From: Microtetraspora sp. NBRC 13810
GTDB lineage: Bacteria > Actinomycetota > Actinomycetes > Streptosporangiales > Streptosporangiaceae
Assembly: GCF_030268685.1 (NCBI RefSeq)
Contig: NZ_BSRQ01000003.1
Coordinates: 98,499-162,498 of the forward strand
DNA: 64,000 bases
Direction: 5' to 3'
Shown here: one piece after another, positions 50,723 through 60,047 of the stretch
Position numbering within the stretch: the stretch's first letter is position 1
Layout of the letters: the number at the start of each line of letters is the position of its first letter
The notes under the pieces: generated by a model
What the model was told of the DNA's origin: nothing
Seen by the model: the letters and a program-made list of their open reading frames with translations, nothing else
Databases searched by the model: none
Translations under genes and position numbers: made by a program

Positions 50723-52489
50723 ATGCCTGTGTCAGCACGACGCTTATCCGCCGGTTTACGCGGCCCGCGCGCCGCATTCCGCGGGATGCTCCGGATCTTC
50801 GTCGCCCTCGTCCTGGCGGCCGTGGCCGCGCTGGTCGTGATGCCGGGCACGGCGTCGGCCGCGCCCCTGACCAAGGTCCTCGTCTTCTCCAAGACCGCCG
50901 GCTTCCGGCATTCGGCGATCGCGAACGGCATCGCGGCCGTCCGACAGCTCGGCTCCGCCAACGGGTTCACCGTGGACACCACCGAGGACGCCGCCGCCTT
51001 CACCACCGGCAACCTCGCGCAGTACCAGGCCGTCGTCTGGCTGTCCACCACCGGCGACGTGCTCAACGCCGCCCAGCAGACCGCCTTCCAGTCCTACATC
51101 TCGGCGGGCGGCGGCTACGTCGGCGTGCACGCCGCGGCGGACACCGAGTACGACTGGGCCTGGTACGGCGGGCTGGTCGGCGCCTACTTCAGCTCCCACC
51201 CGGCGACCCAGCAGGCGACGATCCGGGTGGAGGACCGGGCGAACGCCTCCACCTCGCACCTGCCGCCGACCTGGACCCGGACCGACGAGTGGTACAACTA
51301 CCGGGCCAATCCGCGGGCCGGGGTGCGGGTCCTGGCGTCCCTGGTCGAGTCGTCGTACTCCGGCGGCACCATGGGAGACCACCCGATCACCTGGTGCCAC
51401 GACTACTCCGGCGGCAGGGCCTGGTACACCGGTCTCGGCCACACCGAGGAGTCCTACGCCGACCCGAACTTCGCCAGGATGCTGCTCGGCGGCATCCAGA
51501 TCGCGGCCCGCGCCAAGCCGGCCGACTGCCGTCCGGAGACCGGGTACACGCCGCTGTTCGACGGCACCCAGGCCAGCCTGAACCAGTGGCGGCAGGCGGG
51601 GCCCGGCGGCTTCACCCTGGCCGACGGCACGCTCACCTCCTTCGGCGGCATGGGCCTGCTGTGGTACCCGGTCAGCACGTTCTCCGACTACTCGCTCAGG
51701 CTCGACTGGATGATGCCCGGCGACGACAACGGCGGGGTCTTCATCGGCTTCCCCGATCCGCAGGGCGACCCGTGGAGACCGGTGGACCAGGGGCACGAGA
51801 TCCAGATCGACGCCAGCGACGCCGATCCGACCCGCACGACGGGCAGCGTCTACAGCTTCAAGGCGCCGGACACCGCCCTGCGCGACGCGGCGCTCAACCC
51901 GCCCGGCTCGTGGAACGCCTACGAGATCGCCGTGCACGGGCAGCGCGTCGAGGTCTTCCTGAACGGCGTCAAGATCAACGACTACACGAGCACCCGGAAC
52001 ATCGCCGGCGGCTACATCGGCGTCCAGAACGACGGCGCCGGCCTCGACATCAACTACCGCAACATCCGGATCAAGCGGGACGGCGGTCCGCCGGCCGCCA
52101 TCGATCTGGCCCGCGGCAAGCCGGTCAGCACCTCCAGCGTGGAGAGCGGCAGCGGGCACGTCGGCGCGAACGCGGTGGACGGCAACGCCGCAACCCGCTG
52201 GGGCAGCGCCTACAGCGACCCGCAGTGGATCTCCGTCGATCTCGGCGCCTCCTACGCGATCAACCGGGTCCGGCTGAACTGGGAGGCCGCTTACGGGAAG
52301 GCGTACCAGCTCCAGACCTCGGCCGACGGCACCACCTGGACCACCGTGCACACCACCACGACGAGCGACGGCGGCGTGGACGACGTCGACGTCACCGGCA
52401 CCGGCCGCTACCTCCGCGTCCACGGCACCCAGCGCGCCCTGCCCGCCTACGGCTACTCGCTGTGGGACCTCGACGTGTACGGCACCTGA
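50723..52489 (+). CDS. Secreted ThuA + DUF1080 + F5/8 type C protein
   Basis: This is a 588-residue exported protein. The signal is Arg-rich (RRLSAGLRGPRAAFRG) with a hydrophobic core and cleavage near GTASAAP. A ThuA-like domain (about 50-265; VFSKTAGFRHSAIANG, AGGGYVGVHAAADTEYDW, HPITWCHDYSGGRAWY) is followed by a DUF1080 / 3-keto-disaccharide hydrolase-type beta-sandwich (about 275-455; DNGGVFIGFP). A C-terminal discoidin (F5/8C) sugar-binding module (about 460-588) completes it. ATG 50723 has AAGGAG at ideal spacing. The sister gene 44 bases downstream carries a sugar dehydrogenase with the same module, so both probably act on one polysaccharide or keto-sugar. Confidence 0.92.
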   Translation: MPVSARRLSAGLRGPRAAFRGMLRIFVALVLAAVAALVVMPGTASAAPLTKVLVFSKTAGFRHSAIANGIAAVRQLGSANGFTVDTTEDAAAFTTGNLAQYQAVVWLSTTGDVLNAAQQTAFQSYISAGGGYVGVHAAADTEYDWAWYGGLVGAYFSSHPATQQATIRVEDRANASTSHLPPTWTRTDEWYNYRANPRAGVRVLASLVESSYSGGTMGDHPITWCHDYSGGRAWYTGLGHTEESYADPNFARMLLGGIQIAARAKPADCRPETGYTPLFDGTQASLNQWRQAGPGGFTLADGTLTSFGGMGLLWYPVSTFSDYSLRLDWMMPGDDNGGVFIGFPDPQGDPWRPVDQGHEIQIDASDADPTRTTGSVYSFKAPDTALRDAALNPPGSWNAYEIAVHGQRVEVFLNGVKINDYTSTRNIAGGYIGVQNDGAGLDINYRNIRIKRDGGPPAAIDLARGKPVSTSSVESGSGHVGANAVDGNAATRWGSAYSDPQWISVDLGASYAINRVRLNWEAAYGKAYQLQTSADGTTWTTVHTTTTSDGGVDDVDVTGTGRYLRVHGTQRALPAYGYSLWDLDVYGT

Positions 52490-52533
52490 CAGTTCGACCC
52501 GGCACCCCACCCGCGCACCCCCCAGGAGCTCCC

Positions 52534-55500
52534 GTGTCCGGTTCCGCGCGCCTTCGTCGCGCCTTATGTGCCCTCTTACTCGTCCTCGCCGGCGTGGCGG
52601 CGACCGCGCCGGCGACCGCCCCCGCAGCCGCCGCGTCCGCCACAGCCGCTGCCTCCGCCGCCTCCGCCAGGTCCAGCGCCGGGGCCGCCGCGCCGCCCCC
52701 GGCCAGCGCCTTCGAGAAGGTGAAGCTCGACGGCGGGCTGTCGATGGGCGAGCCCATCGAGCTGTCCGTGCTCCCCGACGGCAAGGTGCTGTACATCAAC
52801 CGCGGCACCAGCACGGGGGGCGGCCAGGTCCGCCTGTACAACCCGGTCACCAGGGCCACCACCGTGGCGCTCACCGTGCAGCTCGACGCGCGGTTCGAGG
52901 ACGGGCTGATCGGCATCACGATCCACCCCCGGTTCACCGAGAACCGCTGGGTGTACCTGTTCTACTCGCCCAAGGTGACCCCGCTGGTGAACCGGATCTC
53001 GCGGTTCACCTTCAACACCACGACCAACGTCCTCGACCCGGCCAGCGAGGACATGATCATCGAGTGGCCCACCGAGCGCGACCTGTGCTGCCACTCGGCC
53101 GGGTCGATGAGCTGGGACAGCGACGAGAACCTCTACTTCGCCGTGGGCGACAACACCAACTCCGGCGGCGACTCGGCGGGCATGGCCCCCATCGACGAAC
53201 GGCCGAGCCGCAACCCGCAGTACGACGCGCAGCGCACCTCCGGCAACACCGACGACCTGCGCGGCAAGATCAACCGGATCCATCCGGAGAACAACGGCAC
53301 CTACACGGTCCCGGCGGGCAACCTCTTCGCGCCGGGAACCGCCCAGACCAGGCCGGAGATCTACGTCATGGGCCTGCGCAACCCGTACCGGATCTGGGTC
53401 GACAGGGAGGCGGGCGACACCCTGTACTGGGGCGAGGTGGGCCCCGACGCGGGGGCGACGATCGCCAACCGGGGACCGGCGGCCTACGACGAGTTCAACC
53501 GGGCGACCGGGCCGGGCAACTACGGCTGGCCGTACTGCGGCGGGCCGAACGTCGCCTACAACGACTGGAACTTCGCGACCAACTCCCCGCGTGGCTGGTT
53601 CCCGTGCGGCGGCACGACCGGCCCGGTGAACGACTCGCCGCGCAACACCGGCCTGCGGCAGCTCCCGCCCACCAAGCCGGCCCTGGTCTGGGAGCAGCAC
53701 GGCGGCAGCAAGGAGTGGCCGCAGCTCGACAACCCCGGCGGCTGCGGCTCCCCCAACCACGCCGAGGTCTACCACTACGACCCGGACCTGAACTCGGCGG
53801 TGAAGTGGCCCGAGTACTACGACGACACGCTCCTCATCTCCGAGTACTGCCGTAACTGGATCAAGGAGGTGCAGTTCGGCGGCGGCGACCCCGCCACCGC
53901 GGCGCCGACGGCCATCGAACCCGTGCTGGCCGGAATGAACCTGGTGCACCCCATCGACATGGAGTTCGGCCCGGACGGGTCGCTCTACCTGCTGGAGTAC
54001 GGCAGCGGCTACTTCTCGGGCGCGGCGGACGCCGGGCTCTACAAGATCAACTACGTGCAGGGTGGCCGGTCCCCCGTCGCCCAGGCCAGAGCGGACAAGG
54101 ACAACGGCCTGACCCCGCTCGCGGTCGCCTTCTCCAGCGCGGGAAGCACCGATCCCGACGGCGACCCGATCACCTACGCCTGGGACTTCGACGACAACGG
54201 CAGCGTCGACTCCACCGCGGCCAACCCGTCGTACACCTATACGACGAACGGCGACAAGCGGGCCAGGCTGACGGTCCGGGATCCGGCCGGGCACACCGGC
54301 ACCACGGTGATCCCGATCGTGGTGGGCAACAACCGGCCGGCGGTCACGCTGTCCGGGCTGCCCGACGGCGGCGTCTTCAGCTGGGAGCAGGACCTGAACG
54401 CGACCGCGTCGGCGACCGACGCCCAGGACGGCGCCCCGGCCTGCGGTTCCGTCGTCATCCGCGCCGCGCTCGGCCACCAGGAGCACGCCCACGAGGAAGG
54501 CGAGGGCACCGGCTGCGGGGCCACCTTCAACACCGGGCCGGTGCACGCCGGGCCGGACGCGATCCAGTTCTTCGTCATCCGGGCGAGCTACACCGACCGC
54601 GGCGCGACCGGCACCGTCCCGCTCACCGGGGAGAAGGAGATCTCGCTCTGGCCCCGGCAGTGGCAGGCCGAGCACTACGAGCAGCTCAACGGCCCGCGGG
54701 TGGTGGACCAGACGGCGGCCGAGGGCGGCAGGCGGCTGGGCGACATCCAGAGCGGCGAATGGGTCAGGCACCACCGGGTCAGCCTGAAGGGGATCACCGG
54801 CGTCCGCGCCAGGGTGTCCTCGGCCAACCAGGGCGGCACCCTGTCCTTCCGCCTCGGCTCGCCCACCGGCACCGAGGTCGCCCGGCTGACCGTGGGCGGC
54901 ACCGGCGGCTGGGACAACTACGCCGAGGTGACCGGCACGGTCACCCGCCCCGACGACGGCACGTACGACCTGTACATCGTCTTCACCGGGGTGAACACCG
55001 GCACCAACGCGCTGTTCGACCTGGACAGCTACACCTTCACCGGCCCGGGCGTCAGCACCCCGCCCGGCACCGGCACCGGCACCGACCTGGCCCGCGGCAA
55101 GCCGGTCACCACGTCCAGCGTGGAGTCCGGCAACGCGCTGGTCGGCGCGAACGCGGTGGACGGCAACGCCGCAACCCGGTGGAGCAGCGCCTACAGCGAC
55201 CCGCAGTGGATCACCGTCGATCTCGGCGCGTCGTACACGATCGACCGGGTCCGGCTGAACTGGGAGGCCGCGTACGGCAGGGCGTACCAGGTGCAGACGT
55301 CGCCCGACGGCGCCACCTGGACGACCGTCTTCAACACGGCGGGCGGCGACGGCGGCGTGGACGACCTCACGGTGACCGGAACCGGGCGATACGTCCGCGT
55401 CTACGGCACCCAGCGCAGCCTCGCCGCCTACGGCTACTCGCTGTGGGACCTCAACGTGTACGGCACGCCGGCCACGGCCGCCTCCCTGCTGTCCCGGGGG

Positions 55501-55872
55501 CGGCCGGTCACCACGTCCAGCGTGGAGGCCGGCAACGGCCGGGTCGGCGCCAACGCGGTGGACGGCGACGCCGCCACCCGGTGGAGCAGCGCCTACAGCG
55601 ACCCGCAGTGGATCAGCGTGGACCTCGGCGCCTCGCGGTCCATCAGCCGGGTGCGGCTGAGCTGGGAGGCCGCCTACGGCAGGGCGTACCAGATCCAGAC
55701 GTCGCCCAACGGCACCACCTGGACCACGATCCACACCACCACCGCCGGAGACGGCGGCGTGGACGACCTCACGGTGACCGGGAACGGGAGATACGTCCGC
55801 GTCTACGGCACCCAACGTTCCCTGCCCGCCTACGGCTACTCGCTGTGGGAGCTGGACGTGTACGGCGCCTGA
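52534..55872 (+). CDS. Secreted glucose/sorbosone dehydrogenase with PKD, CBM6-like and two F5/8C modules
   Basis: This is a 1112-residue exported PQQ-type sugar dehydrogenase. After an Ala-rich signal, the six-bladed propeller (about 60-510) has LPDGKVLYINRGT, RFEDGLIGITIHPRF, DDLRGKINRIHP and YVMGLRNPYRIWVD. A PKD domain (about 515-600) contains STDPDGDPITYAWDFDDNG. A linker with HQEHAHEEGEG leads to a CBM6-like module (about 705-840). Two nearly identical F5/8C modules end the chain. GTG 52534 follows AGGAG. In other actinomycetes these catalytic parts are often fused with ThuA in one chain; here they are split over two genes. It should oxidise sugars outside the cell. Confidence 0.93.
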   Translation: MSGSARLRRALCALLLVLAGVAATAPATAPAAAASATAAASAASARSSAGAAAPPPASAFEKVKLDGGLSMGEPIELSVLPDGKVLYINRGTSTGGGQVRLYNPVTRATTVALTVQLDARFEDGLIGITIHPRFTENRWVYLFYSPKVTPLVNRISRFTFNTTTNVLDPASEDMIIEWPTERDLCCHSAGSMSWDSDENLYFAVGDNTNSGGDSAGMAPIDERPSRNPQYDAQRTSGNTDDLRGKINRIHPENNGTYTVPAGNLFAPGTAQTRPEIYVMGLRNPYRIWVDREAGDTLYWGEVGPDAGATIANRGPAAYDEFNRATGPGNYGWPYCGGPNVAYNDWNFATNSPRGWFPCGGTTGPVNDSPRNTGLRQLPPTKPALVWEQHGGSKEWPQLDNPGGCGSPNHAEVYHYDPDLNSAVKWPEYYDDTLLISEYCRNWIKEVQFGGGDPATAAPTAIEPVLAGMNLVHPIDMEFGPDGSLYLLEYGSGYFSGAADAGLYKINYVQGGRSPVAQARADKDNGLTPLAVAFSSAGSTDPDGDPITYAWDFDDNGSVDSTAANPSYTYTTNGDKRARLTVRDPAGHTGTTVIPIVVGNNRPAVTLSGLPDGGVFSWEQDLNATASATDAQDGAPACGSVVIRAALGHQEHAHEEGEGTGCGATFNTGPVHAGPDAIQFFVIRASYTDRGATGTVPLTGEKEISLWPRQWQAEHYEQLNGPRVVDQTAAEGGRRLGDIQSGEWVRHHRVSLKGITGVRARVSSANQGGTLSFRLGSPTGTEVARLTVGGTGGWDNYAEVTGTVTRPDDGTYDLYIVFTGVNTGTNALFDLDSYTFTGPGVSTPPGTGTGTDLARGKPVTTSSVESGNALVGANAVDGNAATRWSSAYSDPQWITVDLGASYTIDRVRLNWEAAYGRAYQVQTSPDGATWTTVFNTAGGDGGVDDLTVTGTGRYVRVYGTQRSLAAYGYSLWDLNVYGTPATAASLLSRGRPVTTSSVEAGNGRVGANAVDGDAATRWSSAYSDPQWISVDLGASRSISRVRLSWEAAYGRAYQIQTSPNGTTWTTIHTTTAGDGGVDDLTVTGNGRYVRVYGTQRSLPAYGYSLWELDVYGA
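55084..55869. repeat. Tandem duplication of F5/8C module, third copy in upstream gene
   Basis: Modules at 55084-55467 and 55489-55869 are close DNA duplicates of each other and of 52105-52486 in the previous gene. Long identical runs recur, for example GCCTACAGCGACCCGCAGTG in all three. This points to recent duplication or gene conversion. Confidence 0.9.
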
Positions 55873-55880
55873 CGGCGCCC

Positions 55881-55914
55881 GCTCGCCGCCGGGACCCCGC
55901 GCCCGGCGGCGAGC
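55881..55914. terminator. Bidirectional hairpin between convergent genes
   Basis: GCTCGCCGCCGGG and CCCGGCGGCGAGC form a perfect 13-bp stem around eight bases. It lies eight bases past the dehydrogenase stop and 16 before the stop of the convergent propeller gene. Confidence 0.82.
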
Positions 55915-55930
55915 GCCGCTCCGGTGCGGG

Positions 55931-57733
55931 TCAGCCCGTCCCGGTGGGCACGTGGATCACCGCGAAGTCGGTGGCGACCGAGGTCCACGGCATGATGATG
56001 AGCGCGCCGTCCCGCTCCAGCACCCGGGCCCGCTCCCCGTCCGTGCCGTACGCCTGCGGCAGCTCCGCCACCCCGGCGGCCTTGCCGGTTGCCGCGTCGA
56101 GCCGCACCAGCCGGGGAGACAGGTCGCGCCGGTCGCCCGCCTCCAGGGCGAGCAGTCCCCGCTCGTCGGCGCGGACGTAGGTCAGCATCGTGTCGCGGGT
56201 GCCCGAGGACTCCCAGACCTGTTTGCCGGTCCTGAGGTCGACGGCGATCGCCCGGTTGCGGGAGCGCGCCAAGCCCGGCACGTTCTCCGGGAAGGTCGCG
56301 AGGTAGAGCCGGTCGCCGTGCACGGTGACGCGGTACTGCTCGGTCAGGCCGTCGATGAAGGCGACCCTGTTCATCGGCAGGAGGTCGATCTTGCCGGTGC
56401 TGAAGTCGCCGAGCTTGCCGCCCCGGCTGTCGAACGCGGTGAAGAAGTTCTTGTCGCCCTGGTCGTCCAGCTTGATGACCAGCGGATCGACCGACAGCAC
56501 CACGGCCGACAGGCCGAGGTCGGTGAGCGGGCGCCGCCAGGTCGTCTTGCCGGTCCGCGCGTCGAGCATCGCGACGCTGTCGCCGCCGTCGAGGTAGCAC
56601 TCGGTGATCACGGCCACCCGGATCCCCGCGCCGTTGACCGCCCGGATGCGGCACCCGTCCGGCGCCCTGACCGTCCACGCCCTGGCGCCGTCGGACAGGC
56701 GGTAGCCGTACAGGGCGTCCTCCACGTGGAGCACCGCCATGCCGTCCGCGCCCATGATCTGCGGGGCGATGAGCGAGGTGGCCAGCCGGGACTTCTCCGC
56801 CGGGATCCTGACCTTCCAGGTGATCCTGCCGGTGGCGGCGTCCACACCCGCCAGGCGGTCGCAGAGCGTGGCGCTGCCGTAGGCGACCGCGCCCCTGCCG
56901 CCGGACGGGTCGGGGGTGGCGCCGCAGAGCTGCTCGCCGGGCGAGGGGGTGCCCCAGGCGCGTTTGCCGGTCTTCAGGTCGTAGGCCAGCAGCCCGTCCT
57001 TCTGCACCCGGACGAAGGTCGTGCCGGTCTGCCAGCCGGCGTAGGCCAGGCCGGTGGTGAAGTCGGAGCTGCCGGCGTTGGTGAGCGGCACCGCCCAGGT
57101 GGCGCTCGCGGCCTCGGCGGCCGGGGCGCCGGTCCCCGCGTCCGGGCCGGTCCCGGCCACGAACCACGCGGTGCCCGCGCCCACCGCCAGCAGCACGACC
57201 AGGCCGAGCGCGACGAACAGCACGGTCCCGCCCCTGCGCCGCGGCTCCCGCGCCGGCGGCCCCTGCGGGGGATACCAGGGCGCCTGCCCCGGAGGCGGTG
57301 GCGGAGGCGGTGGCAACTGGCCCGGGGGCGGCGACTGGCGCGGGGCGGAGGGCTGGGCGGGTCCGTTCGGCGGCGGGAGGTGGACCTGCTGGGCGGGGTG
57401 CGGCGGGGGAAGGTCGCCGGGCGGCGGCGGGGGGAACGGGGCCTGCCGCGCCCAGGGGGGCGGCGGCGGAGGAGCGTAGCCCTGGGCGGGGTGGCCCGGC
57501 GGGGGTCCCGGGGGGCCGTATCCCTGAGCGGGGTGGTGGCCCTGCGGGGCGGGTCCCGGGGGGCCGTATCCCTGAGCGGGGTGGTGGCCCTGCGGGGCGG
57601 GTCCCTGGGGGCTGGGGCCCTGAGGGGGGTGGCCGGGTTGTTCCCAGGGGGCCGCCGGTCCGGGCTGCGGGGGGCCGTATCCCTGCGGTCCCCGGTGCCC
57701 GCCGTATGGATCTCCGTTGTTCGGGTCCGTCAT
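55931..57733 (-). CDS. Membrane-anchored PQQ-like beta-propeller protein with Pro/Gly/His-rich tail
   Basis: This is a 600-residue protein. The first ~165 residues are a cytoplasmic, low-complexity Pro/Gly/Gln tail including exact 16-residue repeats (PAPQGHHPAQGYGPPG). One membrane helix (GGTVLFVALGLVVLLAVGAG) follows. The outer part (about 215-600) is a PQQ-binding-like beta-propeller with repeated blade motifs such as LLAYDLKTGKRAWGTP, GVDAATGRITWKVRIP and DARTGKTTWRRPL. Such domains bind ligands or protein partners and usually lack an enzymatic cofactor. ATG 57733 has GGGGGAG upstream. It follows the related Pro-rich peptidase-like gene by 15 bases, an apparent operon. Confidence 0.88.
   Translation of the reverse strand: MTDPNNGDPYGGHRGPQGYGPPQPGPAAPWEQPGHPPQGPSPQGPAPQGHHPAQGYGPPGPAPQGHHPAQGYGPPGPPPGHPAQGYAPPPPPPWARQAPFPPPPPGDLPPPHPAQQVHLPPPNGPAQPSAPRQSPPPGQLPPPPPPPPGQAPWYPPQGPPAREPRRRGGTVLFVALGLVVLLAVGAGTAWFVAGTGPDAGTGAPAAEAASATWAVPLTNAGSSDFTTGLAYAGWQTGTTFVRVQKDGLLAYDLKTGKRAWGTPSPGEQLCGATPDPSGGRGAVAYGSATLCDRLAGVDAATGRITWKVRIPAEKSRLATSLIAPQIMGADGMAVLHVEDALYGYRLSDGARAWTVRAPDGCRIRAVNGAGIRVAVITECYLDGGDSVAMLDARTGKTTWRRPLTDLGLSAVVLSVDPLVIKLDDQGDKNFFTAFDSRGGKLGDFSTGKIDLLPMNRVAFIDGLTEQYRVTVHGDRLYLATFPENVPGLARSRNRAIAVDLRTGKQVWESSGTRDTMLTYVRADERGLLALEAGDRRDLSPRLVRLDAATGKAAGVAELPQAYGTDGERARVLERDGALIIMPWTSVATDFAVIHVPTGTG
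57511..57606. repeat. 48-bp exact tandem repeat, two copies
   Basis: 57511-57558 and 57559-57606 are identical 48-base units (start GGGGGGCCGTATCCCTGAGC) coding a 16-residue Pro/Gly/His unit. Degenerate copies flank them. Confidence 0.9.
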
Positions 57734-57748
57734 GTTCCACTCCCCCGT

Positions 57749-59374
57749 TCAGGTGAGCTGCCGGCGGGCGTAGTCCGCCCACTGCCGCTCGAAGTTCGCC
57801 TTGCCCACGCCCAGCGCCTGGAAGAACGCCGACTCGCTCTCGTCGCCGTCCGCCCGGTAGGCCGCGACCACCGCGCCGACCAGCTTCCGCTCGCCGTACC
57901 GCTCGGCCGCGTAGCGGATGGCGAGGTGCCCCATGAAGTAGTTGAGGCTGCCCATGCCCTTGTAGGTCCAGGTCGTGTTGTCGGGCAGCCTGCCTTCGAA
58001 CGGCAGCGGGAAGCGGCCCGCGAGGTACGCCTGACCTTCGTCGAAGCGCAGGTTCTGGTTGATCGGCCGCCCGCGGTTGGCGACGTACTCGGCGAAGCCC
58101 TCGATGATCCAGTTCGGTTTGCCGAAGAGCGAGAAGCCCGCGCTGTCCAGGCTCGCGACGAGCGAGTGCGCGAACTCGTGCGTGGTGACCTCCTTGATGC
58201 CCTGCCCGGAGTCGAAGAAGTCCGACGCCGCGTCCAGGACGATCCGGGTGCCGCCGATCTTCACGTCGTCGCCCAGGCCCCAGCTCGGCATCGGGATGGA
58301 CACGCCGGCCTCGCCGGTCACCTTCTCCTTGCGGAACAGGTTGCCGAGCTGCGCGGGCCCGTCGGCCAGGGCGACCACGAATCCCGCGGGGACCGGGGCG
58401 CCCTGCTCACCGCTGCGCTGCCAGAAATCGCGGACGTCGGAGGTGGCTCCGGCGACGGTGGGCGCGATCCTGCGGGCGAGGGCGGCGTCCTGCGGCCGGG
58501 CGAGGATGATGCTCGAACCCGCCTGCACCAGCGATATGTCCGGCCAGATGTCCCACGGCCCCGGGTAGTACACCGTCTTGGATCCCCCACCGGCGCTGAA
58601 CGGGGGCGGCGCCCCGCCCACCTTGGTGACGACCAGGGGCGCGCCGGCGGACGCCTTCTCGATGGTCCAGCGGTACCACTCCGTCACGGGGCGCAGGTCG
58701 ATGCCGGCGATCCGGTGCACGAAGGCGACGTCCTGCTCGAACTTCACCCCTCGCCCGAAGTTGTCCTCGGCGCGGCCCACCCGGCGCAGCACCTGGTAGG
58801 ACGTCTCGATCATCGGCACCTTGCGCAGGTTGGCGAAGACCCTGGACTGTTCCCTGACCAGCGCGGTGTTCTTCTGGTCGAAGATCGAGGTGAACTGCTT
58901 GGCGTCGCCGGCGGCCAGTGCCCTGCCGTGCGCGGCCATCAGCGCGTTGATCTCCTCGTCGGACACCACGACCGCCTGCGGGTCGGCGCCGCCCGTCGCC
59001 GCCGCCGCGAGCTCCCGTTCCGGCGCGGGACCGGCCGCGCCGCCTCCCCGCAGCACCAGCCCCACCCCGGCGCCCACCGCGACGACCAGCACCAGGGACA
59101 GGACGCCCAGCGTCACCCACAGGCCGGTCCTGCGCCGGCGCTCGGGCGGCCGCTGCTGCCACTGCGGCGGCGGCCCCTGCAACTGCGGCGGTCCCTGCGG
59201 TGATCCCTGCGGCGGTCCCGACGGTGGCCAAGGTGGTGGCCCCGCCGGTGGTCCTGCCGGTGGTCCCGGTGCTGGTCCGTGGGGTGGGCCCGGTGGCGGC
59301 CCCTGCCACTGGGGAGGTCCCTGCCACGGTGGCGGCTGAGCCGGATACTGAGGGTGATAACCCGACCCTGTCAT
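57749..59374 (-). CDS. Membrane-anchored gluzincin-like (peptidase MA) protein with Pro-rich tail
   Basis: This is a 541-residue protein. The cytoplasmic tail (~80 residues) is Pro/Gly/Gln-rich (GPPAGPPAGPPPWPP), followed by one membrane helix (GLWVTLGVLSLVLVVAVGAG). The extracellular part carries the zinc-protease signature HEFAH in VTTHEFAHSLVASL near residue 400. A downstream Glu in WIIEGFAEYVANRG ~25 residues later is the expected third ligand. A regulatory-looking N-terminal extracellular domain (about 120-330) has EEINALMAAHGRALAAGDA. ATG 59374 is used (GTG 59377 also possible). It pairs with the propeller protein of the same topology. Confidence 0.83.
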   Translation of the reverse strand: MTGSGYHPQYPAQPPPWQGPPQWQGPPPGPPHGPAPGPPAGPPAGPPPWPPSGPPQGSPQGPPQLQGPPPQWQQRPPERRRRTGLWVTLGVLSLVLVVAVGAGVGLVLRGGGAAGPAPERELAAAATGGADPQAVVVSDEEINALMAAHGRALAAGDAKQFTSIFDQKNTALVREQSRVFANLRKVPMIETSYQVLRRVGRAEDNFGRGVKFEQDVAFVHRIAGIDLRPVTEWYRWTIEKASAGAPLVVTKVGGAPPPFSAGGGSKTVYYPGPWDIWPDISLVQAGSSIILARPQDAALARRIAPTVAGATSDVRDFWQRSGEQGAPVPAGFVVALADGPAQLGNLFRKEKVTGEAGVSIPMPSWGLGDDVKIGGTRIVLDAASDFFDSGQGIKEVTTHEFAHSLVASLDSAGFSLFGKPNWIIEGFAEYVANRGRPINQNLRFDEGQAYLAGRFPLPFEGRLPDNTTWTYKGMGSLNYFMGHLAIRYAAERYGERKLVGAVVAAYRADGDESESAFFQALGVGKANFERQWADYARRQLT

Positions 59375-59482
59375 CACTTACGCCCCGTAATCGATCAAAT
59401 AAACCGAAAGGTGGGAATCGTATCAGTGGTGTGATCCCGCCACACCGCAGCTCGGGCAGGTCACGGGAGCGGTGGGCGCGCC

Positions 59483-59977
59483 TCAGGCGAGGACCTTGTC
59501 CAGGAAGTCGGACAGTTTCCCCCTGGTGCGCTCGATCTGCTCCTCGACCGTGAGGGACTCCTCCAGGCGTCCCCCGAGGTCCGGGATCTTCCTGCCGCGC
59601 ACGTACAGCGAGCAGGCGAGGTCGGTGCACACGTACACGCCGACCGAGTTGCTCTCCCGGCCCGCCTGGCCGGCCCGGCGGGCGGTCATCAGGGAGACGC
59701 CGGTGCCGGGGTGGGTGGTCAGGCACAGGGAGCACATGCCTCGGTGCAGGCGCCCGCGCTGCTGCGCGGACAGCCGTAGCGCGACGCCGACGACCTCGCC
59801 GCCGCGTTCGGCGACGAGGTAGCCGCGGTCAGGGGCGCCGGGCTCGCGCCACCCCAGGAAGTCCAGGTCCTCCCAGGGCTGCACGGCCAGATCCCGCGGC
59901 ACCGCGAGCCGTTTGGCCTCTCCCTTGGAGCAGTTGACGAACGACACGCGGATCTCCTGCTCGGTCAGTGCTTTCAT
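59483..59977 (-). CDS. FBP-domain treble-clef zinc-finger protein
   Basis: This 164-residue soluble protein has the actinobacterial FBP C-terminal zinc-finger domain: GMCSLCLTTHPGTGVSLMTA, then YVCTDLACSLYVRG, giving CxxC and CxxxxC zinc pairs. In elongation-factor-G-binding proteins (FusB/Fbp) this domain contacts the ribosomal translocase and can confer fusidic acid tolerance. The N-terminal helical part is present (ALTEQEIRVSFVNCSKGEA). ATG 59977 is chosen for the family start. It is divergent from a TetR gene with two small palindromes between. A role in translation rescue is plausible, not shown. Confidence 0.85.
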   Translation of the reverse strand: MKALTEQEIRVSFVNCSKGEAKRLAVPRDLAVQPWEDLDFLGWREPGAPDRGYLVAERGGEVVGVALRLSAQQRGRLHRGMCSLCLTTHPGTGVSLMTARRAGQAGRESNSVGVYVCTDLACSLYVRGRKIPDLGGRLEESLTVEEQIERTRGKLSDFLDKVLA

Positions 59978-60007
59978 GGCGGGGAACGGTACAGCGCCTA
60001 TGCTTAT

Positions 60008-60031
60008 TAGGCAAATGCCTAGAGACTCTAG
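60008..60031. promoter_or_regulatory. Overlapping palindromes in the FBP/TetR divergent promoter
   Basis: TAGGCAAATGCCTA (60008-60021) has perfect 6-bp arms around AA, and CTAGAGACTCTAG (60019-60031) is a second perfect inverted repeat sharing its end. They lie between the two start codons, the expected place of the TetR operator. Confidence 0.65.
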
Positions 60032-60047
60032 GAAGGTGGAAGCGCGG

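Noticed and set aside
52576..55815. 1079-codon minus-strand open frame opposite the sugar dehydrogenase
   Set aside because: Antisense of a multi-domain secreted protein; its internal repeats only mirror the duplicated F5/8C DNA.
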